NCBI RefSeq assembly: GCF_000735195.1
Contig: NZ_JPIM01000014.1
Location: 1 to 55,728, forward strand
Reading direction: 5' to 3'
Length of the DNA: 55,728 bases
Origin: Chloroflexus sp. MS-G
Lineage (GTDB): Bacteria; Chloroflexota; Chloroflexia; Chloroflexales; Chloroflexaceae
Each line of letters starts with the position of its first letter. Position 1 is the first letter of the stretch. The notes under the pieces were generated by a model. That model did no database searches. It worked only from the letters and a program-made list of their open reading frames with translations, and had not been told where the DNA came from. A program made the translations under genes and the position numbers. This document shows positions 42,845 to 52,625 of this stretch, piece after piece.

Positions 42845-45241
42845 ATGAAGAGGAAACTCAGTGATCAATATACCCCGGCAGAGGCAGCTACGACACCATC
42901 GTCGATCATTGCCGTTAGCCGTGCCGGCGTCGAACTTGCTAATCGGTTGGCACAACACGTTCCGGCGACGATCTGGGTGCCAGAGCGATTCGTTGCGACA
43001 GTTCCTGGCGGACGGACGTACACAACACTGCGCGAAGCGGTGCAGATGGCCTGGCGTCAGAGTAGCGCGATTATCTTCATCGCCGCAACCGGGATTGCCG
43101 TGCGCTTGATCGCACCACTGCTCAACGCGAAAACAGTCGATCCGGCGGTGATCTGCCTCGATGAACAGGGTCAGGTTGTTGTACCCCTGGTTGGCGGGCA
43201 TCGTGCCGGTGCGAATGCGCTAGCCCGTCGGATTGCAACCATCACCGCCGGTCTGGCCGCTATCACGACTGCAAGCGACGTTCAGGGCCTGCCAGCCCTC
43301 GATCTCATCGGAAAGGAACAGGGTTGGCGCCTGGCGCCGGATTCAGCCACAACTCACGTTATGGCTTGCCTGGTGAACGGCGATCCCGTTGGGGTGTGGG
43401 TCGATCCGGCGCTACCGGCAGCGCGTGCCCTGTTAACCACCGAGTTGGCTTCGGTGGCAACGGTTGAATGGGTGAATGAAGCCGAGCTGCTGACCGATCC
43501 CCGTTTTGCCGCAGCGATTCTTGTTTCGTACCGGCGGCTTGACCCTCTCTGGAATAAATTACGCCACAAAGCGTTACGTTATTTTCTCCCATCGCTGGTG
43601 ATCGGCATCGGTTGTCGTCGTGGTGTTCCGGTTGATGAACTTGCTACCGCAGTCACAACAACACTGGCGCAGCATGATCTGCTGACCGAGTGTGTCGCTG
43701 CTCTTGCGACCGCCGAACTGAAGGCCGATGAGGCCGGTATTATTGCGCTGGCCGATCATTTCGGTGTTCCGCTTACGGTCATTAACACCGATCAACTGCA
43801 AGCCCTCGATCCGCAAGCGTTTAGCCCAAGTGCCGCAACTCGCTTTGCTCTCCCCGGTGTAGCCGAGCCATGTGCGACAATCGCAGCCCAAGGGCCACTC
43901 CTGGTTCCCAAACAGGTCTTTGCCCAATGCACGGTTGCTGTTGCCCTCGGCCAAGCCGCTTCCATTGCTTTGCCTTCTGCCACCGGTCAGCTCAGGCTGG
44001 TCAGTATTGGCCCCGGCGATCTGGCCCATCTCACCGAGTTAGCTCGGCGGGCGCTGAGCAATGCGGAGGTTGTGATGGGTTACGCACGGTATATCGACCT
44101 GATCAGGCCCCTGCTCCGTGCCGATCAAGAGGTGATTGCAACACCAGCTATGGGTGACGAGATAGGACGGGCACAGATGGCGATTGACCTGGCGCGATCT
44201 GGTCGGCGTGTAGCCTTGGTAAGCAGTGGTGACATAGGGATTTACGCGATGGCTGCTCCTGTGTTCGAGCAATTACAGGCCATCGGTTGGAATGGCCGCG
44301 ATCCGGTCGTTGAAGTTATTCCGGGTGTCAGTGCATTTCAGGCGCTGGCTGCTCGCATCGGTGCACCGATCAATCATGACCTTTGTCTGATCAGCCTCAG
44401 CGATTTACTCACGCCGTGGTCGCTGATCGAACGGCGATTGCGTGCTGCGGCCCAGGCCGATTTCGTCGTCGCACTCTACAACCCACGTTCACAAGGGCGC
44501 AACTGGCAACTCGCCGCTGCTCTCGCTATTTTGCGCGACCATCGCCCGCCAACAACACCGGTTGTCTTTGGCCGACAGGTGAGCCGTGACGATGAACAGA
44601 TTACCGTTACCACGCTGGCAGCCACCGATCCTGCTCTGGCCGACATGCTGACACTGGTACTGGTCGGGAATAGCCAGAGCTTTCACCTGTCTGGGCATGT
44701 GGTCACTCCACGCGGCTACACAACGCGCCCTTATCAACCGACCACTGCTATGCTGGCAACCGGAGCGAGCGACTACCCGATCATTCTGACCAAACCCGCT
44801 CATTTCCCGGCAGTCGTTATTGGCGGTGGCAATGTCGGTGAACGTAAGGTACGCGGCCTGCTAGCAGCCGGGGTACCGGTACGACTAATCAGCCCAACCG
44901 CGACTACTCAATTAATGGCATGGGCCGAGGAGGGGCGGCTCATCTGGGAACGTCGAACCTACCAACCAGGTGATCTCAATGGCGCAAGACTGGTATTTGC
45001 GGCAACCAACGATCGTACTGTCAATGCACGGATTGCTGCCGCTGCCATTGCCATCGGAGCGCTCTGCAATGTAGCCGATAACCCGACCGAAGGTGACTTT
45101 CATGTACCGGCTGTCTATCGCAGTGGCGGCATCACTGTGACTGTGAGCAGTATCGGTAGCGCTCCCACCCGATCTACCGCCTTACGCGATGCCATCGCCA
45201 GTTGGCTAGAAACTATTGGAGTAAGCACCCATGAGCGGTAA
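42845..45241 (+). CDS. cbiGH: CbiG - CbiH - precorrin-2 dehydrogenase triple fusion
   Basis: A protein of 798 residues with three enzymes in line. Residues 20-365 are CbiG, which opens the delta-lactone of cobalt-precorrin-5[50 protein letters not shown]. Residues 383-625 are the C17-methyltransferase CbiH (CobJ type): [46 protein letters not shown]. Residues 645-798 are a Met8/CysG-N-like NAD-dependent precorrin-2 dehydrogenase with the Rossmann loop [16 protein letters not shown] and [10 protein letters not shown]. The dehydrogenase makes the sirohydrochlorin that CbiX uses. It starts 75 nt after cbiF with only a weak ribosome site and overlaps cobA by 11 nt. Confidence 0.94.
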   Translation: MKRKLSDQYTPAEAATTPSSIIAVSRAGVELANRLAQHVPATIWVPERFVATVPGGRTYTTLREAVQMAWRQSSAIIFIAATGIAVRLIAPLLNAKTVDPAVICLDEQGQVVVPLVGGHRAGANALARRIATITAGLAAITTASDVQGLPALDLIGKEQGWRLAPDSATTHVMACLVNGDPVGVWVDPALPAARALLTTELASVATVEWVNEAELLTDPRFAAAILVSYRRLDPLWNKLRHKALRYFLPSLVIGIGCRRGVPVDELATAVTTTLAQHDLLTECVAALATAELKADEAGIIALADHFGVPLTVINTDQLQALDPQAFSPSAATRFALPGVAEPCATIAAQGPLLVPKQVFAQCTVAVALGQAASIALPSATGQLRLVSIGPGDLAHLTELARRALSNAEVVMGYARYIDLIRPLLRADQEVIATPAMGDEIGRAQMAIDLARSGRRVALVSSGDIGIYAMAAPVFEQLQAIGWNGRDPVVEVIPGVSAFQALAARIGAPINHDLCLISLSDLLTPWSLIERRLRAAAQADFVVALYNPRSQGRNWQLAAALAILRDHRPPTTPVVFGRQVSRDDEQITVTTLAATDPALADMLTLVLVGNSQSFHLSGHVVTPRGYTTRPYQPTTAMLATGASDYPIILTKPAHFPAVVIGGGNVGERKVRGLLAAGVPVRLISPTATTQLMAWAEEGRLIWERRTYQPGDLNGARLVFAATNDRTVNARIAAAAIAIGALCNVADNPTEGDFHVPAVYRSGGITVTVSSIGSAPTRSTALRDAIASWLETIGVSTHER

Positions 45242-46013
45242 AGCATACCTCGTTGGCGCCGGCCCTGGTCGGGCCGATTTGATAACAGTACGCGGTCTGA
45301 ATGTATTGCGGCAGGCTGATGTCGTGCTCTACGATCGTCTCATTGCCGCATCCCTACTCGACGAAGCACCAGCGCACGCTGAACGCATCTTTGTCGGCAA
45401 GCGTCCCGGTCATCACGCCTGGCGACAGGATGGCATCAATGAGACGTTGGTTCGTCTGGTGCGTAATGGCTTGCAGGTCGTGCGTTTGAAGGGTGGTGAT
45501 CCGGGCGTATTTGCCCATGTCGCCGAAGAGGCGGCAGCTCTGGCCGCCGCCGGTCTGCCGTTTGAGATTGTACCAGGTGTGTCGTCGGCGCTGGCAGTGC
45601 CACTCTGCGCCGGTATTCCCCTAACCTGGCGCGGCATCGCCTCGGCGTTCACCGTCGTCTCTGGTCACGAAGTCACCGACCACGGCTGTAGTGGAATCAG
45701 TTGGTCATTGCTTGCCGCTACCCCCACTCTGGTTGTCCTGATGGCACTCGGTCGGATCGAGCAGGTCTGCACTGCGCTGATCGCTGCTGGCCGTAATCCT
45801 GACACGCCGGCTGCCCTGATCAGTCGTGGGGCTAGTCATCAACAGCGAACCTTACGAGCAACGTTGGGCACGATGGCTGAACATCAACGGTTAGCGCAAC
45901 TTCCGCCGCCGGCAGTGCTCGTCGTGGGTGACGTGGCACTGCTGGCCGACACCCTGGCCTGGTACGACCCGGCTCAGTATCCGGCAGAGCCAATGCTCTG
46001 GGAAGAGATATGA
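45231..46013 (+). CDS. cobA: Uroporphyrinogen-III C-methyltransferase CobA
   Basis: A protein of 260 residues that adds methyl groups at C2 and C7 of uroporphyrinogen III, giving precorrin-2, the entry point to cobalamin and siroheme. Marks: [66 protein letters not shown] and [13 protein letters not shown]. It overlaps the triple fusion, whose third domain uses its product, so the order of genes matches pathway order. It equals the C-terminal half of CysG. Confidence 0.96.
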   Translation: MSGKAYLVGAGPGRADLITVRGLNVLRQADVVLYDRLIAASLLDEAPAHAERIFVGKRPGHHAWRQDGINETLVRLVRNGLQVVRLKGGDPGVFAHVAEEAAALAAAGLPFEIVPGVSSALAVPLCAGIPLTWRGIASAFTVVSGHEVTDHGCSGISWSLLAATPTLVVLMALGRIEQVCTALIAAGRNPDTPAALISRGASHQQRTLRATLGTMAEHQRLAQLPPPAVLVVGDVALLADTLAWYDPAQYPAEPMLWEEI

Positions 46014-47422
46014 ACACCTTGAGCGAAAAGACAATCCTGCTCCCCAGACTACTGTTCGCCGCACCGATGAGCGGCAGTGGAAAGACGACCCTGACCGCCG
46101 GCGTGATCGCTGCGCTCCGACGGCGTGGTCTGCAAGTTGCGCCGTTCAAATGCGGTCCCGATTACATCGATCCCGGTTACCATGCGCTGGCTGCTGGACG
46201 GCCATGCCACAACCTCGATTCCTGGCTTGTTGCCCCCGAACAGATGACCGGTATTCTGGCGCGACGCAGTGCTGGAACCGATCTGGCGCTCATTGAAGGA
46301 GTGATGGGTCTTTTCGATGGCTACGGTGCGACAGACGATACCGGCAGTAGTGCTCATATCGCCCGCCTGACAGCGACACCGGTGATTATCGTGCTCGATG
46401 CGCGCGCAATGGCGCGTACCGCTGCTGCACTCATCGCTGGCTTACGCGACTTTGATCGTCGGCTACGGATCGGTGGCGTTATTTTGAACCGCGTCGGTAG
46501 TCCGCGTCACGCAGCACTCATCCGTAGTGCAATTGAACAGACGATTGGCGTGCCGGTACTAGGCTTTCTTGAACGTGCTCCGGAACTGACGCTGCCTGAA
46601 CGTCATCTGGGCCTGATACCGGTCATTGAGCCGGGGCGCTGGCAGGAATGGCTATCGCATGTCGCCGACCGTGTTGCTGCTACCATTGATCTCGACCATT
46701 TGCTCAATATTGCCCGTACTGCACCACCACTCCCTGTAACGCCGCTGCCAACCGTTTCACCACCTGACACAAACACCAAACCGGTTATTGCAGTTGCTCG
46801 TGATGAAGCCTTTAACTTTATCTACCCCGACAACCTCGATCTCTTACAGGTTGCTGGCGCCGAATTAGCCTTCTTCAGCCCGTTACACGACGTTACTCTT
46901 CCAGAACGGACCGCTGCCATCTATCTGTGCGGGGGCTTTCCTGAATTGTATGCCGCACAACTGAGCGCCAATACCAGGCTTCGCCAGGCAATTCGCATCG
47001 CTGCCGAAGCCGGAGTGCCGATATACGCCGAATGTGGCGGGTTGATGTACCTGACCGAAACACTCATTGACCAGCACGGTCAGGCTTTCCCTATGGTCGG
47101 CGTGCTGCCCGGTCAATCGCGTATGACGCAGCGTCTGACACTGGGGTATCGCACTATAACATCTCAAACCGACACGTGGCTCTGGCGTGCCGGTGAGACC
47201 CTGCGCGGTCACGAGTTTCATTACTCGGTGTGGGCAGAGCGACCACCAACACTACCGTCGCTCTACACCTGTTTGCCCGACGAACTACGGCCTCATACTG
47301 CAACCGAAGGTGTGGTGATCAAGAATACCCTGGCTTCGTACATTCACATACACTTTCTCTCTTGTCCACACGCTGCCGAACGGTTCGTTGCCGCAGCGAT
47401 GAGAAATGCCAGTATAAGATAG
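46010..47422 (+). CDS. cbiA: Cobyrinic acid a,c-diamide synthase CbiA
   Basis: An ATP- and glutamine-dependent amidase of 470 residues. The N-terminal synthetase domain has the P-loop APMSGSGKTTLTAG, FKCGPDYIDPGYH and IEGVMGLFDGYG. The C-terminal glutaminase domain has the nucleophilic Cys in YAECGGLMYL and closing residues HGHEFHYS-like (RGHEFHYSVW). It amidates the a and c side chains, the step before cobalt reduction and adenosylation. The name CobB is used in the aerobic scheme. It overlaps cobA by 4 nt. A 135-nt gap without a second riboswitch follows. Confidence 0.95.
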   Translation: MNTLSEKTILLPRLLFAAPMSGSGKTTLTAGVIAALRRRGLQVAPFKCGPDYIDPGYHALAAGRPCHNLDSWLVAPEQMTGILARRSAGTDLALIEGVMGLFDGYGATDDTGSSAHIARLTATPVIIVLDARAMARTAAALIAGLRDFDRRLRIGGVILNRVGSPRHAALIRSAIEQTIGVPVLGFLERAPELTLPERHLGLIPVIEPGRWQEWLSHVADRVAATIDLDHLLNIARTAPPLPVTPLPTVSPPDTNTKPVIAVARDEAFNFIYPDNLDLLQVAGAELAFFSPLHDVTLPERTAAIYLCGGFPELYAAQLSANTRLRQAIRIAAEAGVPIYAECGGLMYLTETLIDQHGQAFPMVGVLPGQSRMTQRLTLGYRTITSQTDTWLWRAGETLRGHEFHYSVWAERPPTLPSLYTCLPDELRPHTATEGVVIKNTLASYIHIHFLSCPHAAERFVAAAMRNASIR

Positions 47423-47557
47423 AGGAGTGAGAAAAGGTGTGAGTTCTAAACCTGCACCTAGCGCGTGAGGAATCTCGCCTCGTTCAAAACACCTGTTTGC
47501 GTGTGTCTGCAACCTCCGTGCTATCGCCTGTTTCATCATCCAGAAAGGTCATCGCCT

Positions 47558-48112
47558 ATGAAGAACATCATCCTCTTCACCGGCGGCACTCGCAGCGGTA
47601 AAAGTCGCTGTGCCGAACGCTACGCAGCTCGCCTCAGCGAGCATGTTATCTACCTAGCGACTGCCACGCCCGACGACGACGAAATGCGCGAGCGCATCAT
47701 CAATCACCGTGCTCGACGGCCAACAACCTGGCACACCATTGAAGCACCGACTGCTGTCGCCGCCGCGCTCGCCGATCTGCCGGTCGGTACAGTCGTACTA
47801 CTCGACTGTCTCTCACTCCTGGTCAGTAATCTTTTACTTGCCAATGAGTCAGCACCAGAACCGGCAATTCATCACGAAATCGCATCATTGCTGGCAACTG
47901 TAGATAGTCGCAATCTCACATTGATTGCCGTCACCAATGAGGTGGGAATGGGTATCGTACCGGCCTACCCACTCGGCAGACGGTATCGCGATCTGTTGGG
48001 ATGGGTCAATCAACAGGTTGCGGCAGCGGCGCAAGAAGTCTATCTGGTGACCTGCGGTATTGCGGTAGAATTGCGTACCCTGGAGGCAGCATGGAATCGT
48101 ACAGTCCAGTAG
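47558..48112 (+). CDS. cobU: Adenosylcobinamide kinase/guanylyltransferase CobU
   Basis: A bifunctional enzyme of 184 residues. The P-loop GGTRSGKS is at residues 9-16, and His50 (RIINHRARRPTTWHTIE) is the residue guanylylated in this family. LLDCLSLLVSNLL and VTNEVGMGIVPAYPLGRRYRDLLG are also characteristic. It phosphorylates adenosylcobinamide and transfers GMP to make adenosylcobinamide-GDP, the substrate of CobS, which is not in the window. The ATG at 47558 follows AGAAAGG; the upstream in-frame extension to 47465 is not conserved-looking. Confidence 0.95.
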   Translation: MKNIILFTGGTRSGKSRCAERYAARLSEHVIYLATATPDDDEMRERIINHRARRPTTWHTIEAPTAVAAALADLPVGTVVLLDCLSLLVSNLLLANESAPEPAIHHEIASLLATVDSRNLTLIAVTNEVGMGIVPAYPLGRRYRDLLGWVNQQVAAAAQEVYLVTCGIAVELRTLEAAWNRTVQ

Positions 48113-49167
48113 TGCACGGCGCACTCGATGAAACTGAACTGGCTCGTTTAGGGTTGAGTGCCGGTCAATTGGTCGACTTCAGCAGCAATATCAACCCTTT
48201 CGGCCCACCCGACTCGGTCTTGCAGGCGCTGCGGAGCCTTAATCCGGCACCGTATCCTGACCGAAGTTGTCTTCGTTTGCGCACACAGTTGGCCGCGCTT
48301 CACCATTGTGCTACCAACGCCATCCTGGTCGGAAATGGTGCCAACGAGCTGATCCATCTCGTTGCCCGCGCCCTTGGTGAAGCTGGTGCTACTGCGTTGG
48401 TTGTCGGGCCGACATATGGCGAGTACGCGCATGCGTCACGACTGGCCGGTATGCAGGTTGTCGAGCAACAGAGTACGATTGCAACAGGATTTCATCCCGA
48501 TCTCCCCGACTTATTCACTACCATCGAACGGCTCCGTCCTCGTCTGTGCTGGCTCTGCGTTCCCAATAATCCTACCGGCATTGATCTCTCATCTGATATG
48601 ATCGGTGAACTGGCGCAGGCCTGTGTGGCTGTCGGGGGACGTCTCATCCTTGATCGGGCGTATCTGACGCTCAAACACAACGCCACTCCTCATGATCCGC
48701 TTGACCATATCAGCGTACCGCACCTGATCCGTATCTACTCGCTTACTAAAAGCTATGCCGTTGCCGGTCTCCGCATCGGTTATCTGATCGCCGACCCCAA
48801 AACAGTAACCGCTATCGCGCACTACCAACCGGCGTGGAGTGTTAACAGCGCGGCTCAGGCGGCAGCGCTGGCGATGCTTGCCGATACCACATTTTTGCCT
48901 GCAACCATACCGCAACTCTGGGCCGTCAGCGATGAGCTTGCTCAAAATCTGCGTCAGATCGGTCTGACTGTCTGGCGGGCAGACCTGCCCTTCATGCTCG
49001 TTAACTGTACGCATGCGGGGGTAGTTCGGCACCAATTGCTTAGGCGCGGGTGTGTGGTACGAGACTGCACATCGTTTGGTTTGCCAGAATGGGTACGAGT
49101 TGCCCCGCGCCGACCAGGCGACAATGCACGGCTTCTGGCCGCTTGGCGCGAGATACTGTCTAAATGA
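48091..49167 (+). CDS. cobD: L-threonine-O-3-phosphate decarboxylase CobD (CobC-type)
   Basis: A PLP enzyme of 358 residues of aminotransferase fold I that makes (R)-1-aminopropan-2-ol phosphate for CbiB. Marks: HGALDETELARLG, DFSSNINPFGPP, ILVGNGANELIHLVARAL, VPNNPTGI, and the PLP lysine in RIYSLTKSYAVAGLRIGY. The usual Asp-Glu after the strand is ILDRAYL here, with Asp kept and Glu replaced by Arg. The start ATG 48091 follows CTGGAGG and overlaps cobU by 22 nt. Histidinol-phosphate aminotransferase is the nearest alternative, but the context is decisive. Confidence 0.92.
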   Translation: MESYSPVVHGALDETELARLGLSAGQLVDFSSNINPFGPPDSVLQALRSLNPAPYPDRSCLRLRTQLAALHHCATNAILVGNGANELIHLVARALGEAGATALVVGPTYGEYAHASRLAGMQVVEQQSTIATGFHPDLPDLFTTIERLRPRLCWLCVPNNPTGIDLSSDMIGELAQACVAVGGRLILDRAYLTLKHNATPHDPLDHISVPHLIRIYSLTKSYAVAGLRIGYLIADPKTVTAIAHYQPAWSVNSAAQAAALAMLADTTFLPATIPQLWAVSDELAQNLRQIGLTVWRADLPFMLVNCTHAGVVRHQLLRRGCVVRDCTSFGLPEWVRVAPRRPGDNARLLAAWREILSK

Positions 49168-49230
49168 GGATAGCGCAACGAGGGGGTCATCTTTCCCTGC
49201 AAACCTTATCAACAACAAGAGGATAACCCT

Positions 49231-50706
49231 ATGCCAGCACCTGTCTTGATGGTTGTCGGTACTGCTTCATCTGTTGGCAAAAGCACTCTAGTGACTGCAC
49301 TTTGCCGACTAGCCTATCGTCGCGGCTTGCGTGTTGCGCCCTTCAAAGCCCAAAACATGAGCAACAATGCGGCTGTCACCGCGGATGGGAAAGAGATAGC
49401 CCGCAGTACAGCAGTACAGGCTGCTGCTGCCGGTATAGAACCTGATGTAGCGATGAATCCAATCCTCATCAAACCAGAGGGGCAACGTCGCAGCCAGATC
49501 ATCGTTGAGGGTCGGCCCTGGCATACACTCACCGCTAGCGATTTCTGGCAACGCAAAGCCCAGCTCTGGTCGGTAGTCACGCGCAATCTCGACCACCTGC
49601 GTGCTACTTACGATCTTGTCATTGCCGAAGGCGCCGGTAGTCCGGTCGAACTCAATCTTAAAGCGGGTGATATTGTCAATATGCGCGTGGCCCACTACGC
49701 TCAGGCCCGTACCGTACTTGTCGGCGATATTGATCGCGGCGGTATTTTTGCTCAACTCTTGGGAACCCTGATGCTCCTTGAACCTGACGAGCGCTCACTC
49801 ATTACCGGTCTGATCGTCAATCGGTTTCGCGGCGATCCGTCATTGTTCGCCGATGGCATCACTATCTTACAAGAGCGCAGTGGCTTGCCGGTGTTGGGAG
49901 TTGTGCCGTGGCTAGAAGACATCGGCTTACCCGAAGAGGATGCTGTTGCTCTTGAGCACATGCAAGATAGACCGTCTCAAGGCTTGACTATTGCGGTCAT
50001 TCGCTTGCCAGGCATTGCCAACTTCGACGACTTTGATCCGCTCGTTCGAGAGGCCGGCGTGACGGTACGTTATATCGAGCACCCTACAGAACTGAGCGGC
50101 GTAGCAGCGGTGATTCTCCCCGGCACAAAGCACACGCTGGCGGCTCGTCGTTGGCTGCGCGAACACGGTTTTGATGCTGCGTTACACCAATTTTCGGGCG
50201 CGATTGTCGGTATTTGTGGTGGTTATCAACTATTGGGCCAACGCATCAGCGATCCGTTGGCCGTCGAAGGCGATGGTGGTGAAGAGGCCGGGTTGGGCTT
50301 GCTCCCTATTGAAACGACGTTCAGCACCCACAAACAAACTACACGCACCATTGCATACCCACACGTCGCCTGGGCTGGTCGCACCCCTGTCAGCGGCTAC
50401 GAAATTCACATGGGTCAGAGCTATCGCTTGAGAACCGCTCAACCTCTGCTACAGATTGTGCAGCGCGGCGCTGATCCAACCACTGCCGAGGATGGCTGCC
50501 TGAGTCCCGATGGACGGATATGGGGTTGCTATCTGCACGGTATCTTTGCCAACGACGATTTCCGTCGCGGATGGTTACGTCAGTTGGGCTGGAAACCGAC
50601 ATTAATCAATACACCGAAGGTTGATCCTTTCGACCGATTGGCCGATCACGTTGCCGCTGCACTTGGCCCAACGGTGATCGAGCGCCTGTTGCACAGTGAG
50701 GGTTAG
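49231..50706 (+). CDS. cbiP: Cobyric acid synthase CbiP/CobQ
   Basis: A protein of 491 residues that amidates the b, d, e and g side chains of adenosylcobyrinic acid a,c-diamide. The synthetase part has [36 protein letters not shown] and [14 protein letters not shown]. The glutaminase part has the Cys in [14 protein letters not shown] and a closing [10 protein letters not shown] / [11 protein letters not shown]. It is the last gene of the operon, 63 nt after cobD with AAGAGGA before the ATG. A convergent gene ends 180 nt downstream. Confidence 0.96.
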   Translation: MPAPVLMVVGTASSVGKSTLVTALCRLAYRRGLRVAPFKAQNMSNNAAVTADGKEIARSTAVQAAAAGIEPDVAMNPILIKPEGQRRSQIIVEGRPWHTLTASDFWQRKAQLWSVVTRNLDHLRATYDLVIAEGAGSPVELNLKAGDIVNMRVAHYAQARTVLVGDIDRGGIFAQLLGTLMLLEPDERSLITGLIVNRFRGDPSLFADGITILQERSGLPVLGVVPWLEDIGLPEEDAVALEHMQDRPSQGLTIAVIRLPGIANFDDFDPLVREAGVTVRYIEHPTELSGVAAVILPGTKHTLAARRWLREHGFDAALHQFSGAIVGICGGYQLLGQRISDPLAVEGDGGEEAGLGLLPIETTFSTHKQTTRTIAYPHVAWAGRTPVSGYEIHMGQSYRLRTAQPLLQIVQRGADPTTAEDGCLSPDGRIWGCYLHGIFANDDFRRGWLRQLGWKPTLINTPKVDPFDRLADHVAAALGPTVIERLLHSEG

Positions 50707-50886
50707 CGCTGGTCTGAGCATTCTGAGCATTCATTGATCGGTGACTCAGACAGTGTCGGTGCTATGTACATTGTGGGTTGCGTCTGCAATGGGCTTGGGA
50801 AACTATTTTGTCTCCTCCCTCCGCCATCACCAACTGCCAGGATAGTAAAGATCGTTGAAATGCCCTTGTCCAGCGCAATGGTTGAC

Positions 50887-51594
50887 TTATCGTGCTGGAG
50901 CAGTCTGCCATCTGCTCCAGCGCTGCATACGGGCACTTACTGCACCGGCAATCCCGCGCCAGCCCCAATACTGACCGACCGCGACCGTTTCGCCGCGCTG
51001 TAATGCCTGTCGTAAGTGATCAACAGTATGACCGGCGAACAGGGTGCGGCCCAAGCCAATCGTGGCAAGATGATGCGCATCGCTGCCGCCAAGCTGGGTC
51101 AGACCATACTCCTGAGCTTTCTGGAGAGCACGCTGATTGTTAAGCGGATTCCAGAGACTGGCGTTAAAGACCTCAATCCCGTCGAGGATATTCCAATCGA
51201 TGTCGTTACGTTCCGGCCCCAGCAGGTGTTGACGTCCAACCGATGGTACCAGTGCACCGAATGGGTGGGCAGCAAACACCATACCGTTTTGCTCACGCAC
51301 ATGAATGACTGTTTCGGTAAGGCTGAGACCCGCCGGGATAGGGTGTTCGATAAACAACGCCAGCACGTGCCCGATCTGGGTCGAGATTTCACAACCGACG
51401 ATCACCTCAATACCGTAGTGCGGCGCCAGGCGGCGCGCCTCCAATGCTCCTGCCAGAGTATTGTGATCGGTGATTGCAATAATGCGCAAGTCGGTATGTG
51501 TTGCTACATATGACAACACCGCCTCAGGAGAGGCGGCGCCGTCACTAGCCGTAGTATGAATGTGTAGATCGGCTGCGCTGAATGAAGCTGTCAC
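50887..51594 (-). CDS. PHP-domain metal-dependent phosphoesterase
   Basis: A protein of 235 residues with the four PHP motifs: DLHIHTTASDG, ITDHNTLAGALE, VGCEIST and, late, LGGSDAHHLATIG; AAHPFGA supplies another metal ligand. It probably binds three metals and cleaves a phosphate ester such as a 3',5'-nucleotide bisphosphate or a short RNA, by family analogy. The start is a GTG at 51594 with AAGGAG 8 nt upstream. Inside its last codons lies a perfect 10-bp inverted repeat (50894-50921). It stands alone, 122 nt after the arginase gene on the same strand. Confidence 0.9.
   Translation of the reverse strand: MTASFSAADLHIHTTASDGAASPEAVLSYVATHTDLRIIAITDHNTLAGALEARRLAPHYGIEVIVGCEISTQIGHVLALFIEHPIPAGLSLTETVIHVREQNGMVFAAHPFGALVPSVGRQHLLGPERNDIDWNILDGIEVFNASLWNPLNNQRALQKAQEYGLTQLGGSDAHHLATIGLGRTLFAGHTVDHLRQALQRGETVAVGQYWGWRGIAGAVSARMQRWSRWQTAPAR
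50894..50921. repeat. Inverted repeat at the 3' end of the PHP gene
   Basis: GCTGGAGCAG (50894-50903), an 8-nt loop and CTGCTCCAGC (50912-50921) form a perfect 10-bp stem. It lies in the last codons of the PHP gene and faces the end of the cobalamin operon. No T-run follows on either strand. It may act as a weak bidirectional stop or transcript-end stabiliser between the convergent genes. The remaining spacer 50707-50886 shows nothing else. Confidence 0.5.
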
Positions 51595-51716
51595 AGGTTA
51601 TGCTCCTTCTTTCAACATTCCCATTAAAGCATAACTGCGATGGATGAAGGAAGGATGATGCACCCGTCAAGCGCAAATTAAAGATCGGGTAACCTTTTGT
51701 GATGAGTGTCTCGCAC

Positions 51717-52625
51717 TTACAAAATTCGCTTGCCCAAAGCCGACAACACCAGATCAACCGCCAATTGTGCCGTTGCATTACGTTCATCAAGAATTGGATT
51801 CACTTCCACCACATCAAGACTGCGCAACGCACCACTCTCGGCGATTAGCTCCATCGCCAGATGTGCCTCGCGCGCCGAAATGCCGCTGTTCACCGGCGTA
51901 CCTACACCTGGTGCTTCGCGTGGATCAACAACATCAAGATCAAAACTCAGGTGAAATCCCGCAGTATCAGCGGTAGCGATCGTCAAGGCTTTTTCCATGA
52001 CGGTTGCCATCCCACAGCGGTCGATCTCGTGCATGGTAAAGACAGTGATTGGCGAAGCACGCAGTGCTTCTCGTTCAAGCGGATCGAGATCGCGTACCCC
52101 GATCAACACCACTCGTGTCGGATCGAAAGCCGGTACCCGACCGGCCAGCGTGATCAGCGACGAATGACCGCGCCCGGTTAAGACCGCCAGCGGCATCCCG
52201 TGGATATTCCCACTTGGCGTAGTATGTTCGTCATTGAAATCAGCGTGGGCATCGATCCAGATCAGGCCAAGGCGACGATGGCGCGCACTCCCACTTGCCG
52301 AACCTATTGACAGACTGTGATCGCCGCCTAAAATCAGGGGGAGCATTCCCTGTTGAACAATATCGGCTACCTGCTGCGCCAGGTGTGCACACATCTCAGC
52401 AATCGGTTCAAGGTAGCGCAAACGTGTATTGGGTGGTGGTAGTGGTGAGGTTTCGACCATCGGTGTCGCCAGATTACCACAATCGACCACCCGGTAGCCT
52501 AATTCACCAAGACGACGGCTCAGACCGGCGTAGCGGATCGCGCTCGGTCCCATATCAACGCCGCGTCGTCCTGCCCCTAGATCAATTGGTACCCCAAGAA
52601 TCGCAATCTGTTGTTCGGTCGTCAT
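51717..52625 (-). CDS. rocF: Arginase (ureohydrolase family)
   Basis: A ureohydrolase of 302 residues, the usual arginase length. The dimanganese ligands are in LILGGDHSLSIG, IWIDAHADFND and LSFDLDVVDP; GVGTPVNSGISAREAH and LDVVEVNPILDE complete the signature. The opening IAILGVPIDLGAGRRGVDMGP is that of arginase rather than agmatinase, so arginine hydrolysis to ornithine and urea is the likely reaction. Its ATG overlaps the stop of the ArsA gene (ATGA), so the two are co-translated, although no functional link is known. Confidence 0.9.
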   Translation of the reverse strand: MTTEQQIAILGVPIDLGAGRRGVDMGPSAIRYAGLSRRLGELGYRVVDCGNLATPMVETSPLPPPNTRLRYLEPIAEMCAHLAQQVADIVQQGMLPLILGGDHSLSIGSASGSARHRRLGLIWIDAHADFNDEHTTPSGNIHGMPLAVLTGRGHSSLITLAGRVPAFDPTRVVLIGVRDLDPLEREALRASPITVFTMHEIDRCGMATVMEKALTIATADTAGFHLSFDLDVVDPREAPGVGTPVNSGISAREAHLAMELIAESGALRSLDVVEVNPILDERNATAQLAVDLVLSALGKRIL

